DNA of 5,835 bases from NCBI GenBank assembly GCA_028875085.1, contig JAPPFU010000111.1, positions 1 through 5,835 on the forward strand, in the 5' to 3' direction. Below, piece after piece: positions 1 through 5,346 of this stretch. The first letter of the stretch is position 1. Every line of letters starts with the position of its first letter. This DNA is from Chloroflexota bacterium. GTDB taxonomy: Bacteria; Chloroflexota; Dehalococcoidia; Lucifugimonadales; Australimonadaceae. Made by a program: the position numbers and the translations under genes. The notes under the pieces are model-generated. The model made no database searches, was not told the origin of the DNA, and saw only the letters and a list, made by a program, of their open reading frames with translations.

Positions 1-79
1 CGTCGAACGCGAACCGGAACGTCTCGCCCGGGAGCCAGGGAACGCGGTCGGCGGCGCTGTAGGAGGGATCGGGCTGCAT
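1..79 (-). CDS. Partial gene of unknown function, N-terminal 26 codons only
   Basis: Read on the minus strand from the ATG at 79-77, the frame stays open to the window edge and encodes MQPDPSYSAADRVPWLPGET followed by FRFAFD. All but two of the 26 codons (gat, gtt) end in G or C, the pattern of the other real genes here, which supports genuine coding. There is no Shine-Dalgarno sequence upstream of the ATG. A promoter-like pair lies just upstream (minus-strand TTGACG at 122-117, TACCCT at 98-93) and would give a leader of only about 7 nt, so translation may be near-leaderless. The gene is transcribed divergently from purF. Too little is visible to name a family; there is no signal peptide or membrane segment in the part seen. 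Confidence 0.55.
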   Translation of the reverse strand, partial: MQPDPSYSAADRVPWLPGETFRFAFD

Positions 80-92
80 CGCGCTACGCGGA

Positions 93-122
93 AGGGTAGA
101 GGGGGGGCGGGCGCGCCGTCAA
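93..122 (-). promoter_or_regulatory. Candidate promoter of the left-edge minus-strand gene
   Basis: On the minus strand, TTGACG (122-117) is followed after 18 nt by TACCCT (98-93), a -35 one base off consensus and a TAnnnT-type -10. Predicted transcription would begin near 86, about 7 nt before the ATG at 79. The spacer contains a run of seven C on this strand, which is unusual for a promoter, so this is a moderate call. Confidence 0.4.
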
Positions 123-211
123 AGATACGCGCAGGCGGGCTGCGCTGATACGCGTCGCGGCGAGCGCCTTGCGGCGCATCGACTAGCGCGCACGCGCCAT
201 CACGGATGGGG

Positions 212-217
212 TAGAAT
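212..217 (+). promoter_or_regulatory. Candidate -10 element upstream of purF
   Basis: TAGAAT at 212-217 is one of the few AT-rich hexamers in the 175-nt spacer between the left-edge gene and purF. It matches the -10 consensus at five of six positions and would start transcription near 224, leaving a leader of about 30 nt that contains the purF ribosome binding site. No acceptable -35 lies 16-18 nt upstream (that stretch is GC only apart from one A), so an activator or another sigma factor may be involved, or the match may be chance. Confidence 0.35.
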
Positions 218-240
218 AGGACGACACCGCACGGCTTGAC

Positions 241-246
241 GGGAGA
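241..246 (+). promoter_or_regulatory. Ribosome binding site of purF
   Basis: GGGAGA at 241-246 lies 8 nt before the TTG at 255. It decides the start in favour of this TTG, because no ATG or GTG precedes the catalytic Cys codon in this frame. Confidence 0.6.
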
Positions 247-254
247 ACGCGCCC

Positions 255-1712
255 TTGGACATAGGGCTTCCCAGCAGCGGCAACGACGCTCCGCGCGAGG
301 CGTGCGGGATTGTCGGGGCATACCTGCCAGGCAGCGTCGGCGTAGAGGCGGCGGAGGTCGCCTTCTTTGGCATTTTCGCCCTCCAGCACCGCGGGCAGGA
401 GAGCGCGGGCATCGCCGTCGGGGACGGGCGGGCGCTGCGCTCCTACACCAACGTCGGCCTGGTTTCGCAGGTGTTCCGGCAGGAGGACATCGACCGGCTG
501 CCCGGCCACGTGGCTATCGGCCACACGCGCTATTCCACCACCGGCTCCTCCTCGCCGCTGAACGCGCAGCCCATCCTGTCCGCTTCGCCTACCATCGAGA
601 TCGCCCTCGCGCACAACGGCAACGTCATCAACGCCGTCGCGCAGCGCGACAAACTCCTCGAGGAGACGGGCGCCGCCTTCAAGACCACCACCGACTCGGA
701 GGTGATCGCGCATCTGCTGGCGTGGTCGCCGGAGCAGACGTGGGAAGGGCGGGCGGCCCACCTGCACCGCAGGCTGGAGGGCGCCTATTCGCTCGTCATC
801 GCCACCAAGGACGCGCTCGTGGCGATGCGCGACCCGCACGGGGTGCGTCCGCTGTGCCTGGGGCGCTACGGCGCGGGGTGGGTGGTGGCGTCCGAGAGCG
901 CGGCGCTGGATCACGTAGGCGCTCAGTTCCTGCGGGAGATCGATGCGGGGGAGACGGTGGTCATCGACCGGTCGGGGCTGCGCTCCATCCCCTGCTCGGT
1001 GCCGGACGCGCGGCGGGCGCACTGCGTGTTCGAGCCTATCTACTTCGCGCGGCCGGATTCGGTGCTGGAGGGGCGGCTCGCCCACGGCTCGCGAGAGCGG
1101 ATGGGGCAGATGCTGGCGCGGCGCTACCCGGTGGAGGCGGACATCGTGATACCGGTGCCCGACTCGGGCACGCCGGCGGCGGTGGGCTACGCCAAAGAGT
1201 CGGGCATCCCGTTGGAGTTCGGCCTCATCAAGAACCGTTACGTGGGGCGCACCTTCATCGAGCCGACGCAGCACTTCCGCGAACTGGGCGTGCGCAACAA
1301 GTTCAACCCGCTGCCGGAGATGCTGACGGGCAAGCGCGTGGTCCTGGTGGACGACAGCATCGTGCGGGGCACGACCACGCCGCGCGTCATCGGCTTGCTG
1401 CGCTCAGGCGGTGCGCGGGAGGTGCACCTGCGCGTGTGCGCGCCGCCCATCCGCCACCCATGTCACTTCGGCGTCGATATGGCCACCGAGAGCGAGTTCG
1501 TCGCTTCGGGCCGCACCGTGGATGAGGTGCGCGACACCGTCGGGGCGGACTCCCTCGCCTATCTCACGGTGGAGCAACTCCACGAGGCGGTGAGCGGCGA
1601 TTCCTCGGGGGCGGGCTACTGTGACGCCTGCTTCACCGGGCGCTACCCGATTCCCGTGCAACTCCAACTGGACAAGTTCGCGCTCGAGCGCCCTATCGCG
1701 CAGGCCGACTAG
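255..1712 (+). CDS. purF: Amidophosphoribosyltransferase (glutamine PRPP amidotransferase)
   Basis: 485 residues, cytoplasmic, catalysing the first step of de novo purine synthesis: PRPP plus glutamine to phosphoribosylamine. The N-terminal glutaminase domain begins with CGIVG; Cys17 is the expected nucleophile, so residues 1-16 form a propeptide to be removed. Further signatures are LQHRGQESAG (43-52), GHTRYSTTG (89-97) and AHNGNVIN (119-126). The phosphoribosyltransferase domain has KNRYVGRTFIEP (326-337) and the PRPP loop VVLVDDSIVRGTTT (362-375). Cys257, Cys403, Cys456 and Cys459 sit in the contexts of the four [4Fe-4S] ligands of Bacillus subtilis PurF (CVFEPIYFARPDS, HPCHFG, CDACFTGRYP), so this is very likely the iron-sulfur, propeptide-bearing type. 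Length is normal and the frame is intact. The TTG start is chosen for its GGGAG site. The next gene begins 9 nt after the TAG stop. No other pur genes are in view. Confidence 0.97.
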   Translation: MDIGLPSSGNDAPREACGIVGAYLPGSVGVEAAEVAFFGIFALQHRGQESAGIAVGDGRALRSYTNVGLVSQVFRQEDIDRLPGHVAIGHTRYSTTGSSSPLNAQPILSASPTIEIALAHNGNVINAVAQRDKLLEETGAAFKTTTDSEVIAHLLAWSPEQTWEGRAAHLHRRLEGAYSLVIATKDALVAMRDPHGVRPLCLGRYGAGWVVASESAALDHVGAQFLREIDAGETVVIDRSGLRSIPCSVPDARRAHCVFEPIYFARPDSVLEGRLAHGSRERMGQMLARRYPVEADIVIPVPDSGTPAAVGYAKESGIPLEFGLIKNRYVGRTFIEPTQHFRELGVRNKFNPLPEMLTGKRVVLVDDSIVRGTTTPRVIGLLRSGGAREVHLRVCAPPIRHPCHFGVDMATESEFVASGRTVDEVRDTVGADSLAYLTVEQLHEAVSGDSSGAGYCDACFTGRYPIPVQLQLDKFALERPIAQAD

Positions 1713-1713
1713 C

Positions 1714-1720
1714 GGAGGGG
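1714..1720 (+). promoter_or_regulatory. Shine-Dalgarno-like site close to the GalT-like gene start
   Basis: GGAGGGG lies immediately after the purF TAG and only 1 nt before the GTG at 1722 (3 nt if GGAGG is the pairing core). This is tighter than the usual 5-9 nt. Either the GTG is used with poor spacing, aided by coupling to purF termination, or the site serves a start slightly downstream. Confidence 0.4.
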
Positions 1721-1721
1721 C

Positions 1722-2810
1722 GTGGCGCAGCGCTCCATCGTCGATATCGAGGCGGCGGCAGACGCGTTGCCGCCGGACGCGCGCGCCCGTTTCGACCGCA
1801 TCTACCGCGCCGCCGTGTACGAGACGGAACTGCGCGCGCCCGCCGAGATGGTCCCGTGGATCGAGCGCACGTTCGGCTCGCTGGCCGCCGTGCGGCGCCA
1901 ACGCATCGTCCGCGTCGACAACCTGGTAACGGGCGAAGGCGCATTGTTCAACAGCCTGCGGGCGCTGCGCCCCGTCCAGGCGGCGCCCGACGGCGCCGGG
2001 GCTGACGACGTAGCCCGCGCGCTGGAAGACGATCCGTGGGCCGACCCGTACACGGCGACCCCCGAGGACGCGTTCGGGCGGCTGCAAAGCGCGCACGGCG
2101 TAACGGCGGCGAACGTGGCGCGCTACGACGGTGCGCACAGCCTCGTCATCTTCAACGAGGCCGACCCGCTCGCCTTCGACGACGCCGCGCTCGCCGCGCA
2201 TCTGGAATTGGCGCAGCGCTGGTTCGAGCGCGTCTGGCAGGAGGACCCGAGCGCCTGCTATCCGTTCCTGATGTGGAACTGCCTGTGGCGGGCGGGCGGC
2301 TCCATCGTTCACGGACACATGCAGGCCGCCGTCGCGCGCGGCGGGCACTACGCTAAGATCGAGCGGCTGCGCGCCGACGCCGAACGCTACCGCGCCGCGC
2401 ACGGCGCCTCCTACTTCGACGACCTGTTCGACGTCCACCGCGCGCTCGGCCTGCGCTTCGCCGGCGCGGACGGACTAGAGGGGGCGGCGCACCTCACTCC
2501 GTTGAAGGAGAAGGAACTCATCTTTCGTTTGCCCGTGCCCTTCGCGGCGGCGGCGGCACCGCTGAGCCGCGCGCTGCGCCGCTACGTAGACGCGCTGGGC
2601 GCGCGCTCCTTCAACCTTGCGCTGCTGCTGCCGCCGTTGGCGCCGGCTCCCGAGGCGTGGGACGGCTTCCCGCCCCTGGCGCGGCTGGTGGACCGCGGGC
2701 CGCTGGGCAGCCGCACGAGCGACATCGGCGGGATGGAATTGTACGCGCAGAGCGTGGCGGCGTCCGACCCGTTCGCGGTGGCCGCTGAGATGGCGCGGGC
2801 GTTCGCGTAG
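1722..2810 (+). CDS. GalT/HIT-superfamily nucleotidyltransferase-like protein, substrate unknown
   Basis: 362 residues, soluble, no signal peptide or membrane segment. The recognisable element is GGSIVHGHMQ (192-201), which resembles the active site of galactose-1-phosphate uridylyltransferases (G-x-S-x-x-HPH-x-Q), where the second His becomes uridylylated. Here the Pro is Gly and His199 is the candidate nucleophile. A second GalT/HIT-like stretch is GAHSLVIFNEADPL (137-150), comparable to the strand and loop before the His motif in that fold. Only two cysteines are seen (179, 187), so the zinc-binding CxxC of classical GalT is absent. The GalT-type fold is fairly safe from the motif; the reaction is not, and hexose-1-phosphate or dinucleotide substrates are both possible. 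The GTG start is preceded by GGAGGGG at 1714-1720, unusually close; a TTG at 1767 is the alternative start. It sits 9 nt after purF and 10 nt before the glycosyltransferase gene, suggesting co-transcription. Confidence 0.75.
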   Translation: MAQRSIVDIEAAADALPPDARARFDRIYRAAVYETELRAPAEMVPWIERTFGSLAAVRRQRIVRVDNLVTGEGALFNSLRALRPVQAAPDGAGADDVARALEDDPWADPYTATPEDAFGRLQSAHGVTAANVARYDGAHSLVIFNEADPLAFDDAALAAHLELAQRWFERVWQEDPSACYPFLMWNCLWRAGGSIVHGHMQAAVARGGHYAKIERLRADAERYRAAHGASYFDDLFDVHRALGLRFAGADGLEGAAHLTPLKEKELIFRLPVPFAAAAAPLSRALRRYVDALGARSFNLALLLPPLAPAPEAWDGFPPLARLVDRGPLGSRTSDIGGMELYAQSVAASDPFAVAAEMARAFA

Positions 2811-2820
2811 GCGCGTTGGT

Positions 2821-3552
2821 ATGGCATCCGTCGACATCGTCATCCCGGTGCTGAACGAGGAGCGCGCGCTGCCCGGCTGCCTCGACGCGCTGTTGGACTT
2901 CCTGCCCCGCGAACTGCCCGAGCACCGGTGCAGGGTGGTGGTGGCGGATAACGGCTCGACCGACGCCACGTTGGCTGTGGCGGAGCGCTACGCCGCCGAG
3001 CGCCCCGGCGCCGTCGCGGCGATCCACCTCGACCAGCGCGGACGCGGGCGCGCGCTGCGCCGCGCGTGGCTGGAGAGTGACGCCGACGTGGTGAGCTATA
3101 TGGACGTTGACCTGTCCACCGGCCTTGAGGCCTTCCCGCCCCTCGTAGCCGCCATCGTGGATGACGGCTACGACGTGGCGACGGGCAGCCGTTTGGCGCG
3201 GGGGGCGCAAACGACGCGCTCCTTGAAGCGCGAGTTCATCTCCCGCTGCTACAACCTGCTCATCAAGGCGTTCTTCCGCACGCGCTTCTCCGACGCGCAG
3301 TGCGGCTTCAAGGCGCTGAGCGGGGCGGCGGCGCGCGTGCTCGTCCCGGCCGTCGTCAACAACCACTGGTTCTTCGACACGGAACTGCTCATCATCGCGG
3401 AGAAGCGGGGCTTCCGCGTGTTCGACCAGCCGGTGCGTTGGGAGGAGGACACGGACACGCGCGTAAAGATAGCGAGCACGGTCACCGAAGACCTGCGCGG
3501 GCTGGCGCGGTTGCGGTTTGGCGGCATTCCCAACATCCGCCCTCCGCGCTAA
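2821..3552 (+). CDS. Family 2 glycosyltransferase, dolichyl-phosphate glucose/mannose synthase-like
   Basis: 243 residues with a GT-A fold. DIVIPVLNEERALPGCL (5-21) is the nucleotide-binding first strand, VVVADNGSTDAT (39-50) the second conserved block, DQRGRGRALRRAW (71-83) the loop typical of DPM/DPG synthases, and MDVDLS (94-99) holds the DxD metal and sugar-nucleotide motif. ATGSRLARGA (120-129), the arginine-rich stretch and SDAQCGFKALS (157-167), then HWFFDTELLIIAEKRG (182-197), match the ALG5/polyprenyl-phosphate glycosyltransferase pattern. Such enzymes move a sugar from UDP-glucose or GDP-mannose to a polyprenyl phosphate at the inner membrane face. No transmembrane segment is seen, so it would act as a soluble or peripheral enzyme. 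The ATG start is preferred because DIVIPV follows at once, although no clear Shine-Dalgarno precedes it; translation may be coupled to the gene 10 nt upstream. It ends in TAA, unlike the other genes. Confidence 0.9.
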   Translation: MASVDIVIPVLNEERALPGCLDALLDFLPRELPEHRCRVVVADNGSTDATLAVAERYAAERPGAVAAIHLDQRGRGRALRRAWLESDADVVSYMDVDLSTGLEAFPPLVAAIVDDGYDVATGSRLARGAQTTRSLKREFISRCYNLLIKAFFRTRFSDAQCGFKALSGAAARVLVPAVVNNHWFFDTELLIIAEKRGFRVFDQPVRWEEDTDTRVKIASTVTEDLRGLARLRFGGIPNIRPPR

Positions 3553-3562
3553 TCCCCTAGTC

Positions 3563-3591
3563 TTGCGGCGCTTCGGCGACGGGCATAGCAT
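3563..3591 (+). promoter_or_regulatory. Candidate promoter of the nicotinate-PRTase-like gene
   Basis: TTGCGG (3563-3568) and TAGCAT (3586-3591) are separated by exactly 17 nt in the short gap after the glycosyltransferase stop. The same TTGCGG -35 with 17-nt spacing precedes the HNH gene. The predicted start of transcription, near 3598, lies at or just before the start codon candidates (TTG 3601, ATG 3613), neither of which has a Shine-Dalgarno site, so translation may be leaderless or nearly so. Confidence 0.45.
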
Positions 3592-3612
3592 AGGCGTTGG
3601 TTGGCCGCCACG

Positions 3613-4611
3613 ATGATGCATCAGCGCGCCCAGTTCGAAGTCCGCCCCTCGCTGATGACCGGCGACAGCGCCGAGGTGTACCTGCATCGGACGCAGCGGG
3701 TGCTGCGCACCGAGGGGCTGAACCCCGTCGTCGTGATGGAATTCTCCGCGATGGCGGCGGGAACGCTATGCGGCGTCGAAGAGGTGCAGGCGCTGCTCGC
3801 GCGGGTTATGAGCGAGGGCAACCGCGAGGTGTGGAGTGTCCCTGAGGGCGCGGCCATCGATCAGGGCGAGGTGTGCCTCACCATCCGCGCGCCCTACTCC
3901 TCCTTCGGCCTCTACGAGACGGCTATCACGGGCATCATGGCGCAGGCCACGGGCTGGGCCAGCGCCGCCAAGGAACTGGTGACGGCGGCGGGCGGCGTCC
4001 CGGTCTCCTGCGTCGGCGCGCACAACGTTCACCCCTCCGTGGCGGCGGTGATGGACTACGCGGCGGTGGTGGGCGGCTGCCAGAGCGGCTCGACCACCTT
4101 GGGCGGGAGGTTGACGGGAACGCAGCCCATCTCCTCCGTCAGCGGTGCGTTGCTCCAGATCATCGGCGACCCGCTGCGGGCGCTCCAGGCGTTCGACCGG
4201 GCGATGAGCGCGGACGTTCCGCGCGTAGCCTACGTAGACCCGCGCCGCGACATCGCAGAGCAGACGGCGCAGTTGGCGCGGTTGATGCGGGACAAGATCG
4301 CGGCGGTGCGGTTGGCGCGGGCGCCGGGGGGGCGTCAGGTAACGGCAGAGACCATCGCGGAGGTGCGGCGGCGGCTCGACGCCCTCGGCTGTCAGGCGGT
4401 CAAGATCATCGTCAGCGGCGACTTGACGCCCGACCGCATCACGGGATTGTTGGAGCAAGGCGCGCCGGTGGACGCGCTGCACGACGGCAGTTACGTAGCG
4501 CGCGCCAACCCCATCCCCTTCCGTCCCAACATCCGCAGCATCGACGACCGCTCGGTGGAGCAAGAGGTGGAGCCGACGCCGCCGAACCCACGTCTAGCGC
4601 GCGTGCTGTAG
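3613..4611 (+). CDS. Nicotinate phosphoribosyltransferase family protein, divergent at expected active-site positions
   Basis: 332 residues from the ATG at 3613; an in-frame TTG at 3601 would add four. Family members join nicotinate and PRPP to nicotinate mononucleotide in NAD salvage. The short PncB2-like architecture is clear: YLHRTQRVLRTEG (23-35), GTLCGVEEV (50-58), APYSSFGLYETAITGIM (93-109), GAHNVHP (135-141), GGCQSGST (154-161), VSGDLTPDRI (267-276), GSYVA (292-296) and the PNPR tail (324-327). Several positions differ from what I remember of true enzymes: the GTxPHAL block, with its catalytic phospho-histidine, reads SSVSGAL (174-180, Gly178 in the His place), and the RLD(T/S) block reads RLAR (233-236). 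Activity or substrate may therefore differ. It is 60 nt after the glycosyltransferase gene, with its own candidate promoter, and ends 9 nt from the stop of the convergent HNH gene. The fold assignment is strong; the exact reaction is uncertain. Confidence 0.85.
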   Translation: MMHQRAQFEVRPSLMTGDSAEVYLHRTQRVLRTEGLNPVVVMEFSAMAAGTLCGVEEVQALLARVMSEGNREVWSVPEGAAIDQGEVCLTIRAPYSSFGLYETAITGIMAQATGWASAAKELVTAAGGVPVSCVGAHNVHPSVAAVMDYAAVVGGCQSGSTTLGGRLTGTQPISSVSGALLQIIGDPLRALQAFDRAMSADVPRVAYVDPRRDIAEQTAQLARLMRDKIAAVRLARAPGGRQVTAETIAEVRRRLDALGCQAVKIIVSGDLTPDRITGLLEQGAPVDALHDGSYVARANPIPFRPNIRSIDDRSVEQEVEPTPPNPRLARVL

Positions 4612-4624
4612 CGGGGCGCGCTAG
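4594..4624. repeat. Inverted repeat across convergent stop codons, possible bidirectional terminator
   Basis: CTAGCGCGC (4594-4602) and GCGCGCTAG (4616-4624) are perfect 9-nt complements around a 13-nt loop. With one G-U wobble and one G-C pair the RNA stem extends to 11 bp (4592-4626). The loop contains the TAG stop of the PRTase-like gene and the right arm contains the TAG stop of the HNH gene. No U-run follows on either strand, so it is not a classic intrinsic terminator, but its position is what a two-way terminator would have. Confidence 0.45.
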
Positions 4625-5160
4625 GCCTGCGCCGGGGCCGACGCCTCGCGCAGCCACGGGAGATAGACGCTCCACTCGTCGGGGAGGCGTCGGTACATCA
4701 GGTGGTGATACGGGTTCGGGCGCGGCGCCTGGGGCTCGCGCAGCAGCCGCATCCCCGCCTCGCTGGGCGAGTGCCCCGCCTTGCGGTGGTTGCAGGGCAC
4801 GCAGGCCGCCACGACGTTGTCCCACGTGTGCGTCCCGCCGCGCACCCGCGGCGTAACGTGGTCGAGCGTCAACTCCGACGCGCGGCGGCCGCAGTACTGG
4901 CAAGCATAGCCGTCGCGCCAGAACACCTCGCGGCGGGACAGGCGGCGAGTGAAGATAGGCCGCTTGACCATGCTCACCAGGCGGATGACGGTTGGAATGG
5001 GGTGCTGCGCCGCGGCCGAGCGCAGGTCGCCGCGCCCGTTCTCCAGCAACTGCGCCTTGTCCTTGAGGATGAGGACGACGGCGCGCTTAACGCCGCAGAC
5101 GTTTAACGGCTCGTAGTTCTGGTTCAGCACCAGGACAGGGCTGTCGATGAGCATGCGCAT
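4621..5160 (-). CDS. HNH endonuclease family protein
   Basis: 179 residues. The N-terminal part MRMLIDSPVLVLNQNYEPLN (1-20) and VKRAVVLILKDKAQLLE (24-40) is typical of a widespread chromosomal HNH family found in many bacteria. The nuclease core follows: CQYC (87-90), LDHVTPRVRGG (99-109, His101), WDNVV (113-117, Asn115) and CVPCNHRK (120-127, His125). Cys87, Cys90, Cys120 and Cys123 are the structural zinc ligands and His101-Asn115-His125 form the HNH triad, so the protein looks catalytically complete. The biological role of this family is poorly defined; DNA repair or nicking is a reasonable guess only. The frame is open upstream to 5529, but family similarity begins at the ATG at 5160 (or the next one at 5154), and a promoter sits just before it. 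Convergent with the PRTase-like gene, divergent from rpmH. Confidence 0.88.
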   Translation of the reverse strand: MRMLIDSPVLVLNQNYEPLNVCGVKRAVVLILKDKAQLLENGRGDLRSAAAQHPIPTVIRLVSMVKRPIFTRRLSRREVFWRDGYACQYCGRRASELTLDHVTPRVRGGTHTWDNVVAACVPCNHRKAGHSPSEAGMRLLREPQAPRPNPYHHLMYRRLPDEWSVYLPWLREASAPAQA

Positions 5161-5174
5161 AAGAGCCAGCCCCC

Positions 5175-5203
5175 ATGATAGGAGCGCCGCCGACGCGCCG
5201 CAA
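5175..5203 (-). promoter_or_regulatory. Promoter of the HNH gene
   Basis: On the minus strand TTGCGG (5203-5198), a 17-nt spacer and TATCAT (5180-5175) form a good sigma70-type promoter. Transcription should begin near 5168, about 8 nt before the ATG at 5160, leaving no room for a Shine-Dalgarno site within the message. The run of G just after the -10 would lie upstream of the transcript. This supports the 5160 start over longer versions of the protein. Confidence 0.55.
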
Positions 5204-5212
5204 CAGCGGCGC
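5195..5212. repeat. Perfect 7-bp inverted repeat with AACA loop in the HNH-rpmH divergent spacer
   Basis: GCGCCGC (5195-5201) and GCGGCGC (5206-5212) are exact complements around AACA. The left arm covers most of the -35 hexamer of the HNH promoter, so the dyad could be an operator for that promoter. There is no U-tract, and in GC-rich DNA such dyads also arise by chance. Confidence 0.3.
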
Positions 5213-5276
5213 AAAGGGCGGAGGTAAACGGCGCGGCACGCTGCGGGTATCGCAGGGTTCGCGCACGCGCGGCGCT

Positions 5277-5306
5277 TTGACATCGGCGGCTGAGCGCGGA
5301 TATACT
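5277..5306 (+). promoter_or_regulatory. Strong sigma70-type promoter of rpmH-rnpA
   Basis: Consensus TTGACA (5277-5282), an 18-nt spacer and TATACT (5301-5306, five of six consensus) form the best promoter in the window. Transcription should begin near 5313, giving a leader of about 34 nt that holds the rpmH ribosome binding site. A strong constitutive promoter suits a ribosomal protein gene. Confidence 0.8.
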
Positions 5307-5334
5307 GAATCGTCAGTGAGCGCCTGGCAACGGC

Positions 5335-5339
5335 GGGAG
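5335..5339 (+). promoter_or_regulatory. Ribosome binding site of rpmH
   Basis: GGGAG at 5335-5339 is 7 nt before the GTG at 5347, optimal spacing. It confirms the GTG start, which yields the canonical L34 N-terminus. Confidence 0.7.
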
Positions 5340-5346
5340 CGAAAGG

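Noticed and set aside
236..241. TTGACG as a -35 element upstream of purF
   Set aside because: It would place the -10 inside the coding region after the TTG start, where no suitable hexamer occurs; it also abuts the Shine-Dalgarno site.
183..1274. Long minus-strand open frame of 363 codons opposite purF
   Set aside because: It is antisense to an unambiguous purF. Its product is arginine- and histidine-rich without recognisable motifs, as expected from the opposite strand of GC-rich coding DNA.
1404..2438. Minus-strand open frame of 344 codons across the purF/GalT-like junction
   Set aside because: It overlaps two supported genes, crosses their boundary and shows no family motif; it is a shadow frame caused by scarcity of AT-rich stops.
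3561..3580. Possible intrinsic terminator after the glycosyltransferase gene (UUCG loop)
   Set aside because: The stem around TTCG is only 3 bp before a mismatch and there is no U-tract.
2611..3687. Minus-strand open frame of 358 codons opposite the glycosyltransferase gene
   Set aside because: It spans three plus-strand genes' ends and encodes low-complexity Arg/Ala/Pro-rich sequence; no start signal or domain supports it.
3873..4856. Plus-strand open frame of 327 codons within the PRTase-like gene and beyond
   Set aside because: It is an alternative frame of the PRTase-like gene, rich in Gly, Arg and Ala, running antisense into the HNH gene; no motifs.
5161..5346. Replication origin beside rpmH
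   Set aside because: No DnaA-box-like sequence and no AT-rich unwinding region were found in the spacer, which is GC-rich apart from the promoter hexamers.
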